DNA from: JBKBKN01 sp046294625
GTDB lineage: Bacteria; Bacteroidota; Bacteroidia; M30B66
Assembly: GCA_046294625.1 (NCBI GenBank)
Contig: JBKBKN010000004.1
Coordinates: 62,001 to 126,000, forward strand
Direction of reading: 5' to 3'
Length of the DNA stretch: 64,000 nt
Shown here: piece by piece, positions 53,594 to 61,600 of the stretch
How positions within the stretch are numbered: the stretch's first letter is position 1
How the letters are laid out: each line of letters begins with the position of its first letter
Made by a program: the position numbers and the translations under genes
The notes under the pieces: generated by a model
What the model was told of the DNA's origin: nothing
The model's input: only the letters and a program-made list of their open reading frames with translations
Databases searched by the model: none

Positions 53594-54807
53594 TATTGAT
53601 TCAAGAACTTAACAATCGAATAACCTACCTCTGTGCCTAAATTAACGGGAACAGCATTTCCAATTTGTTTGTATTGTTGAGCCATTGAACCCTCAAAAGT
53701 CCAATCATCGGGAAAAGTTTGGATACGAGCATATTCTCTAACTGTAAAAGGACGAGTTTCTTCAGGATGACACCTTTCAGTCTGTTTTTGAGCAGGACTG
53801 CAAGTTAAAGTTAAACAAGGTTCGTCCCAACCAATTCTGCGTGCAATTCCAGTTTTGCCACCGCCTAAATGAAAACTTCCACCCATAAATTGTTTTTGAA
53901 TATCAAGTGGTAAATCACGCCAATATCCCTTCTGTGGAACTAAATCTAAAACAGCTTTTTTGCTTTGTGGGTATTTAGCACCAGGCGACTTTGGAACATT
54001 GGTATCGTAAAGTTCGCCTTTCTTTAAAGCATCTTCTAAATTATAGATTTTATTGTGCGGTTTAGGATATTCATATTTCAAATCAATATCTTTTCTAACA
54101 CCAACCAATATTAAACGCTCACGTTTTTGTGGCACTTTATAATTTATGGCTTTTAAGACTTGAACAGGCTCAACATTATAGCCTATTTCATCTAAAATTA
54201 AAATCATACCTTGCAAAGTTTTTCCATTCTCGTGACTAAGTAAACCACGGACATTTTCGCCAATACAAATTGGTGGGTTAACTTCTTTGACAACTCTTGC
54301 AAACTCATAAAATAAAGTTCCTCTTGCATCAGCAAGACCAAGTTTTTTCCCTGCATAGCTAAACGCCTGACAAGGAAAACCCCCAGTTACAACATCAACT
54401 GAATTATGATACTCTGTAAAGTCAAAATCTTTAATATCGCCCTCCAAGACTTTCCAATTTGGACGGTTTTTTCGCAATGTTTGACAAGCCCACTTATCAA
54501 TCTCATTCAATGCGACACATTTCAATCCGGCTTTTTCCAAACCAATTGCCAAACCACCGGCTCCGGCAAATAATTCTAATACAGTATATTCATTGTGCGG
54601 TTCAACATAGTTAGAAACAGTATCTTCTAAATCGTGACTAAAAAAATCAGCAAAAAGCGTTTCGACTTGTTCTCGTTTATAAACACGGTAATTACTCATA
54701 GGCTCACGGACAGCGGACAATTTACCTTCCCTATCCCAACGTCTAAGCGTTTCTTTGCTTTTACCAATAAGTTCAGATGCTTCGGACAGCGACAAATATT
54801 CTTTCAT
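53569..54807 (-). CDS. C5-cytosine DNA methyltransferase with N-terminal MerR-type HTH
   Basis: Protective methylase of the R-M pair, 412 residues. The first 60 residues form a MerR/excisionase-type helix-turn-helix (LSLSEASELIGKSKETLRRW, then GKLSAVREP). The C5 MTase core begins near 75: motif I LELFAGAGGLAIGLEKAG, motif IV GGFPCQAFSYAG with the catalytic Cys near 145, motif VI GENVRGLL near 185, motif VIII QKRERLILVG near 227, and motif X QIGNAVPVNLG near 388. The variable target-recognition region lies around 245-345. An N-terminal HTH of this type is known in Sau96I-like methylases and suggests autoregulation. The ATG at 54807 is used. A TTG two codons earlier is unlikely. Confidence 0.95.
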   Translation of the reverse strand: MKEYLSLSEASELIGKSKETLRRWDREGKLSAVREPMSNYRVYKREQVETLFADFFSHDLEDTVSNYVEPHNEYTVLELFAGAGGLAIGLEKAGLKCVALNEIDKWACQTLRKNRPNWKVLEGDIKDFDFTEYHNSVDVVTGGFPCQAFSYAGKKLGLADARGTLFYEFARVVKEVNPPICIGENVRGLLSHENGKTLQGMILILDEIGYNVEPVQVLKAINYKVPQKRERLILVGVRKDIDLKYEYPKPHNKIYNLEDALKKGELYDTNVPKSPGAKYPQSKKAVLDLVPQKGYWRDLPLDIQKQFMGGSFHLGGGKTGIARRIGWDEPCLTLTCSPAQKQTERCHPEETRPFTVREYARIQTFPDDWTFEGSMAQQYKQIGNAVPVNLGTEVGYSIVKFLNQYYNLSKPR

Positions 54808-54820
54808 AACCAAGTTGTTT

Positions 54821-54837
54821 AACCTTACACAATGGTT
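54821..54837 (-). promoter_or_regulatory. Possible operator of the methyltransferase gene
   Basis: AACC-N9-GGTT is an inverted repeat directly downstream of the -7 element and over the expected transcription start. It is a candidate site for binding by the HTH of the methyltransferase itself, or by any dyad-binding regulator. Short arms make this tentative. Confidence 0.35.
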
Positions 54838-54838
54838 A

Positions 54839-54868
54839 CAAATTTACGACTAAAAATGAAACAGACAA
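54839..54868 (-). promoter_or_regulatory. Promoter of the methyltransferase gene
   Basis: On the minus strand TTG (54866-54868), a 19-base spacer and TAAATTTG (54839-54846) match the Bacteroidota -33/-7 promoter closely. Transcription would start near 54833, about 26 bases before the ATG. The methylase can therefore be expressed from within the cassette. Confidence 0.7.
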
Positions 54869-54890
54869 CAACGAAAGGAAAAAACAACGA

Positions 54891-55018
54891 ACGCCCAACA
54901 GCCGTTTTGCAAAAGCGGGGGTTTCGTGCTTCTATGAAAGTGAAGTGCTAAATTCAAGCTTTGTGCGTCTAATGAAGTTTAGTGCAGAAAATCCCCGCCT
55001 TCGCAAAGCGGCAAAACG
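54891..55018 (+). repeat. attC-like recombination site of the cassette
   Basis: Imperfect palindrome with the layout of an integron attC. ACGCCCAAC (54891-54899) pairs with GTTGGGCGT, which is formed in the circle from G 55018 and the cassette start at 52743. CCGTTTTGC (54902-54910) pairs with GCAAAGCGG (55003-55011) with one mismatch. GCGGGG (54915-54920) pairs with CCCCGC (54993-54998). An interior of about 70 bases carries weaker symmetry. Counting from GCCCAAC and adding the first six cassette bases, the reconstituted site is about 132 bp, within the known attC range. Confidence 0.75.
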
Positions 55019-55250
55019 ATCTTTTAACGGGAACACAAGAAATTACTTCTGATGCATAACACCCCGGAACAACACCTAGATCCCATCCTCCAATAGAACT
55101 TCCAAGTCAAGGTGCGCCTGAACCGCATTTTGAGCTATCCAAATCAACTGTGCGTTTTCAGGATTACTGGATGGGTTATGGCAAACCAATACTTTTTGAC
55201 TGTTTCCGTTGCCATTGCCATTGCCGTTACCATTGACTCTCTAAGCAATT
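55019..55250 (-). pseudogene. 5' part of the split, decayed T9SS surface-protein gene
   Basis: Minus-strand coding remnant. It reads a Gly-Asn linker (GNGNGNGNSQ), then KVLVCHNPSSNPENAQ and IWIAQNAVQAHLDL, a module resembling the CHxPPGNPxN...AVxAHLxHGD motif of exported bacterial proteins. A one-base deletion (TTGGAAGT where TTGGGAAGT is expected, about 55103) shifts the frame. The continuation reads GSSIGGWDLGVV, PGCYASEVIS, CVPVKR and stops at the cassette edge. That segment aligns with CQYATFVVEYAPGPR in the 3' part, so the cassette sits inside a repeated domain. A TAG lies upstream at 55241. The signal peptide and first domains are not recognisable. Confidence 0.75.
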
Positions 55251-55550
55251 GCTTCGTGGGTAGTAATTCCTGCCAATATGGTGGCGGAAATCACAATTTA
55301 ATGTTTTAGGTTTTTCCTGATTAATTGATTTAAATTATTGTTAAATGTACAGTATTTTAATATTCCTTACATATGATTTTAATCGTTTTTTTACCACCAT
55401 TTAATCCGGTCGAAGAAAATGAATTTACATCTCACTGATTTAGTATTGATTATGACTAAATGCCAAGAAGATTATTTTTGAATATATAAAAAAACTTTCA
55501 ATCATTTTGCAACCTATTTCCTAGTTGCGAGTAAACAGACTTATCCAAAA
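55251..55550. other. A+T-rich gap between the split gene remnant and the giant T9SS gene
   Basis: No gene, RNA or clear promoter is seen. The first 60 bases may hold further decayed coding sequence of the split gene (a frame reading NYYPRSNCLE lies next to the Gly-Asn linker). The rest is A+T-rich and unremarkable, and it would be the place for the lost 5' end and promoter. Confidence 0.4.
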
Positions 55551-55583
55551 AAAGCGGGGCTTGAATATTTCAAGCCCCGCTTT
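55541..55583 (-). terminator. Terminator of the giant T9SS protein gene
   Basis: A perfect 15-bp stem (AAAGCGGGGCTTGAA, loop TAT, then its complement) at 55551-55583 is followed on the minus strand by TTTTGG. With the stem's own T residues this gives a run of seven T. It lies 23 bases after the stop at 55607. Confidence 0.92.
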
Positions 55584-55606
55584 CATCAATTATTAATTAA
55601 TCACAA

Positions 55607-58600
55607 TTATCTTACGATCGATAACTTCGCATTCGTACTGAATTTCTCGCCTTTGATCATTAATTGATAGATTCCAGGTTCGAAAGAGGAAACTTCAAGG
55701 ATGATATTGCCTTTAGCTTCTACATCACGATAGTTCTTCGTTGCAACCAATTTACCGTTTCCATCAAGAATGAACACTGTCAATTCAGCTTCTCGCTGCG
55801 GCAGATTGATTCTGATGTTTGCCAAATCTCTCGCCGGATTAGGGAAAATACTCAATGACATTTTCTCAGCATCCATCACCCCCGTTGTGTTATCAACTAC
55901 ACGGATTGTTAAGGTTTTCACATCCATACAGTTTGCACTGCTGGCAATCAAGGTAACAGTGTAAGTACCCGGCTCAGTGTACATGTGGCTTGGGTTGGCT
56001 ACGTCTGTTACAATCGTGCCATCACCAAAATCCCAGGTAATATCTGTTGCACCATGAATAATAGAAGTGAAATTAACCAAAGCATTGGTAAGGTTTACCT
56101 GAGTTGCAGATGCAGCTATGCTTGCAGTAACACTTGCACCGGAAGCAACAGTTACCACTTCCTGCACACTTCCAAATGCATTTGACAATTGAATATTGTA
56201 AACACCTCCTGCAAGATTGCTTACAGTAGTTGTTCCAGAGAAATTTTCTCCTTGAGCAACAACAAAATTCTGCTGATTTCTCACTTGATAGTTCCAAACA
56301 GTGTTTGATGGGCTATTGATGATAATCGAGCCATCATTTTGCGCACAGTTCTCAGTGAACGCTGTAAATGATATAGCTGGTTTGAAATGCAATCTGAAGC
56401 GGAATTCATCGGTGTTTCTGTCAAATACATAATTGTAAGAATCAGACACTCTCAAGTTGTGGTACACCCCTAGTTTGGTATCTTCAAGAATTACCATTGA
56501 GCTAGAAGGGAAGTTTTCAATATCGCGCAGCCTTAAAGTTTGTGCTCCGCTATTGTTTGCACGAACTGAAAGTTGTACCATTTTATCCTGATTGAGAGGG
56601 CTTCTTGCCTGGATGGCAAAATGAGAGCCGTCAATCATAGAAGATACCGCAAGATTGGTTGAGCCAAAGAGTTTCGGCGCATCGAAATCAACATCCACTC
56701 CATCGGTTGCACCATCCATAAAGGCAAGGAGTGTCTCATTGTAGTGGTTTGTAGAATTAGACACACTAATCCACAAGCGCTGCCATTCATTGGTATTGAA
56801 GAATGCATTGTTCTCAGTAGTACGCATACTATTGTTGAATACCACATTTGTTGCACTGTTGGCAATCACTACAAAACCTTGGCCTGAAGCGATATTTCCA
56901 TTGAAATTAGTACCGCTGTTCGGTCCGGTAAACCCAACCACGTTCCATACTCCATAATCATCATTGGTAAATCCTGAACCACCTGAGTTATCGTCATCCC
57001 AGAAATACAAGGCTCCGCCAACGAAACGTCCCGGGTTAGCGGCAACAAATGATGTAGCGTTAAGAGCAGATGGATAAGGATTACCGATTAGGTTCATTGT
57101 GGTATGCGTGCCAATAAGCATTGGGCCATAGATGATGCTACCTTCATTTGCTGTTCCGTCGAAAGTAACAGTTCCGGCACCTGTTGCAGCAAATCCTTCA
57201 CCCACAACCATAGACCCTGAAGCAGGTCTCCATCCGCTCAATAGGCCTGCAGATGAACTGCTTGTTGCAAAGTTAGGATTGTAACGGAATCTGTTTTGTC
57301 CCGGTAACAGGTTAAGACTTGCGCTGGTAATTGGAGAAGACCAATAGTTATAAGCAAGAGCGTTAGATGTACCTGTTCTGCGAATACGTACATTACCGGT
57401 TACGTTACCGCCTGCTCCGGGAGTTCCTGCACCATGCATCAATGAAGCATTGTTGGCTAAAATGATACCATTGTTGGTAATCAAGTTTGCACCAGCTGCT
57501 ACTTCAACAATGCCGGAGAATGTTGTTACACCCGAAAGTGTGGCTGTTGGCGAAGTGTATCGTACACGTCCTGCTCCCTGAAGCACGGTGTTTGAACCGG
57601 TCCAGTTTCCACCAATGCTCAGCGTTACTCCTTGTGGAATAGTAATGAAAGCAAGTGGCTCAATTACAATATTGCGACAGTTTCCATTCACCAAGGTTGG
57701 GAAGTTAGGTTTGTTGGTCGTGTTAGGAATCAAAACATCATCGCTTATGCCTGGAACAAATGATGGCAACCAGTTACCTGCATCATGCCAGTTGTTATTG
57801 ACTGCACCTGTCCAAGTGATCACAGATCCAAGCTGTTCACCCACCTGAAAATCTCCGAAAATGTTGTTCAGGTTGATGGCTTGTGTGCTGGTAGCTGTTC
57901 TCACACCAATAGCCGGTGAACTCCAAGCTGAACCATTAAATCTGGCTACTTCAAATGTGTTGGTATTTGAACCAGCATCAACATCCGCAGCTACGAAATT
58001 GAAGGTTGCATTATAAGATGCAATATTCAGAGCGCTTGGGGTAATATTCCAAAAACGGTTTACAGATCTTGCCGGATTCAAGCCAGAAGTTGCAATATTT
58101 GGATGGTCGCCGCTTTCTGTAAATACTGTAAGACTTCCAGTTCCTGTGATAGTTCCGGTAAAGATCAAATTCACAGGCGCATAGCGATTGTTATCACCTA
58201 CTTCAAACAAACGTGATACCATGGTATTGTTGATGAATTTTTGCAACTGACCATTAACATATGAAGCTGCTGAAGCACCTGATACACTGCCTGTTGCAGG
58301 AATCACAACTGTGTTACCGTTTGCAGCTAAGATACCATTGTTAAGTGTTAGTACATTATTCACCTGAATGTTAGCATTCATAGATTTTATACCACCACCA
58401 TTTATAGCCAGGTTAGTAAATTGAATGGCACCATTGAAAGATTGATTGGTGCCTGACATATTCACCAGACCAGATCCGCCATTGAAGGCTGTAAAACCTG
58501 CCAGATTGCTGAAGTTTCCTCTTATATTGATTTCACGGTTAAATGAGTTGGTCACTTGACCTTGTGAGATGATAAAGTCTCCATTCACTAAGATATCGGA

Positions 58601-61600
58601 ATTAAATAAAGTCTTGTTTCCAGTGCCGGTGAAATTTATGTTATTATATATGGTTCTGGAAGGTAATGCAGCAGTTACATTGGAGAAATACTCCACTGTT
58701 CCACCGCCCACTGCAGTGAAAGCGGAATAGGTACCCCCTGGGAAGATAAACTCATTTGCAGGTGTTGGTGTCATACGGATGGTTCCGGTTCCAGTCACCA
58801 CACCAAAGTTATTTCCGATGGTGTTATTCAGATTCAATGTTCCGTTAATCTCAGCTGTTGGAGCCCCGGTATTGTTAGCGGTTACGGTGATCGTATGCGC
58901 AGGAGCAATTACAATCGGGTTAAATGTAGGTGGAACAATTGCCGGAGCACCTGTATGCTGCAGAATAGGATCTACTGACCATGAAGCAGGATCGTTGAAG
59001 TTACCGTTAGCAATACTGTAGTAAACTTGAAGCGGGCCAAATTCCTGAGGCTCACCGGCGGTGAATTCACCATTTACATAGTTCACATTGCTAAGAGTGA
59101 TGGTATTTGCAGTGGCGTTTACAGTGCCAGGAATACCATTCTGTGGTACCCATTGATTGTTAAAATATCGTCCTGCTACATATAAGTTTTCATCGCCATT
59201 TAAGGCAGCATCTGTCTGTACATAGTTATATACGTGGGTAAACAACGCACTTCCAGAGAAACCGTTTCTTGAGCTAATCCAATAGTAGGTTAATTCGGTA
59301 TTTGCAGGATCAGTGGTGGCAGGATGACGCGTATTCACCGGGCGAACCGTGATTTCTCCCGCAGCTGAATTGGATGTTGTAGAAATTGTTGCGGGCGTAT
59401 ATTTTAATGATACACCGATAGGAAAAGTAAATGAACTATTTGTTGGCGGGTAAATTTTTCTTACTCCACCATCACTTGAAACACCATTGGTACGAATCAT
59501 GCGATCTTCATTAAATGTTCCGGTAACCGATGATTGCTGACCAAGTGTGAGTTGGTGATTGCCTATAAAAAAGAGACCGCTTTGAAGGTTTAATTCTCCA
59601 TTGATACGAGTTGGATTGAGTATTTCAACACCTGCAAGATTATTTACTCGTAAATTACCAAATTGACCATTACCGTTTCCACTTATGGTTTGAGCAACAG
59701 AACCATTCAATACGATAAATCCAGCACCTGACGATGTATGCAATACATTGTTCACCACATTACCAAGCACTGTGACCAGGTTAGCTCCTGTTGCAAATGT
59801 TCCGTTTAATAGAGATAAATTTCTATTTACACGAAGGTTTGAATTTGGATTTAGAGTAACAGAGCCGGATGTGAAACTATTGTTAATCTCAAGATTAGCA
59901 AAATTGATCAGGTTAGTGCCGGTACCAATAATCACTTGATTGCCGGTTGCACCATTAAATCTTGTTACTTGAGAAGCAGCTATTGGCCTGTAACCACCTA
60001 CTGCTAACCCTGTTGCTGCTGATGAATTTTGCACCAATAAGTCACCTCCGATTTCGATATCAAAGGAATTTGTGTTAAACACCGATTCTCCAAGAATACT
60101 CAAATCATCAAGGATGCTCAGCGGATTTCCAATTACTCTGAGTGTTTTGCTGGTGGTGGTGCCATCTACTGTCAAATCCCAAAGTGCGGCAGTAGAGTTA
60201 ATCTCAAACAACATGTTAGAAGCTGTGCTGCTTGTACCTACACGTATCTCTCCACCTGTAACATTGCTGAAAGAAGGCTGAATGTAAATATCACCAAAAA
60301 TATTGCTGGCTGCACCATTCCGATCAATAATCAATAAACTGTTGTCAGACATATTAAAGGAACTGCCAGAATTCAAGATTTCGAATTTAGCCCGATTCAA
60401 ATTAAATGAAGCCGAATTCGGATTGCGTCCTCTTATTAATACAGTGCTGTTGCCAGATTGCGTGTAACTCAGGCCTCCAAGCAGCACATTCACACTTCTT
60501 CGTATTTGACCATTCACATTCAGCGATCCGTTTCCAGCTACTATAATAGTTGGTGTTCCTGATGCGGAATATTCAATATCATTGTGATTATTGTTTGTAT
60601 GATTACCTACATTCATTGTCCCCGCCTGAATATTAATTGTTCCAGAGAGAACAAGATCTGATGTATTATTTGCACCCATCCCTACATTGATTTCAATTCC
60701 GCTATTATTTAATACCAATGCGGAGCTGGAAGGAATAGTGAAAACATCAGTTTGATCGGTTAAAGTTAATGACCCTGGTCTTGAGAATACCAGCCTACCA
60801 TTTAGCAAATTCAACCAATTGTTGGTTGGTGCTGTCATTGTACCTTGCATGCTCACATTCACCGAAAGAGACTGATTATTGCCCTTATTTATAGTCAATA
60901 GACCAAAGTTGGTTTGCGCTGTTGCGTTAGTACCATTGATTGATGCATCTGTATTACCGATCATGTTTAATGAAACCGGCGAACTTTGATTAAAGTTGAT
61001 TACTCCATTATTGGTCACATTGCCGAATGCGTTCAACTGATGAACTACTGAACCACTTGAATTTCCCTCAAAGAAACCGCCATTATTGACCACAATGTTA
61101 CCGGTAACATTAATTGTTTGTGCCACATTAGATGGCATGCGGAAGATACCTGAATTTACAGTAAGAATACCACTAATATTCAATTGACGCGCAACATTAT
61201 TATTTAATGTAGCAATACTGGATGCTGAACCATTGATGGTCATGTTTTGAAGTATATTCAAATCTGTTTCAGGTAATGAAATAGTTTCGGTCCCTGAAGA
61301 AGCGATCACTAAATTTCTGTAGCTTTCTATTGGCAAAGCATTTGGAGCAGCTGTCATTGAAGGCAAGTTAAAACTTGTACCTGTGCCATAATATTCAGCT
61401 GTTCCACCCTGATTGGTAAAGAATAGACCAAAGTCACCTCCCGGCCATTCAGCTGTTGGCGTTGCTGATGAAATTCTGATACGTCCTGCACCACCAGCGG
61501 TAGAGAATGGAAGTGCTCCGAAATTGTGTCCGGTTGTGGTTCCCAATGTGAGCACTGAGCCTGCATCGACAATCAAACTACCAGCTAGGGTATTGTTAGC

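Larger units (their letters stand above)
52743..55018 (+). mobile_element. Integron-type gene cassette carrying a restriction-modification system, inserted in a coding gene
   Basis: The 2276-bp segment begins TTGGGC (after G 52742, giving GTTGGGC, a GTTRRRY core) and ends ...AAAACG (55018) after an imperfect palindrome that opens with GCCCAAC (54893-54899, an RYYYAAC core). This is the form of an integron cassette linearised at G|TTRRRY. Removing it joins AG (52741-52742) to AT (55019-55020). The joined minus-strand reading frame runs without shift from ...CVPVKR through Ser-Asn-Gly into DIPVLRANSEK. The target junction G|AT fits the GWT secondary-site rule for integron integrases. Content: an endonuclease gene in the usual cassette orientation, a convergent methyltransferase gene with its own promoter, and no integrase. 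The family-level claim about GWT sites is from general knowledge of IntI1. The reconstruction is seen in the sequence. Confidence 0.8.

Noticed and set aside
55112..55309. 65-residue open frame on the + strand
   Set aside because: It is antisense to the coding remnant on the minus strand. Its Ala-Ile-Ala-Val run is the reverse of the Gly-Asn linker codons.
10390..55583. GCGGGG-containing hairpins at 10390, 54915 and 55551 as one dispersed repeat family
   Set aside because: The stems share only the short GCGGGG core. Two are ordinary terminators with T runs, and the third belongs to the attC-like palindrome.
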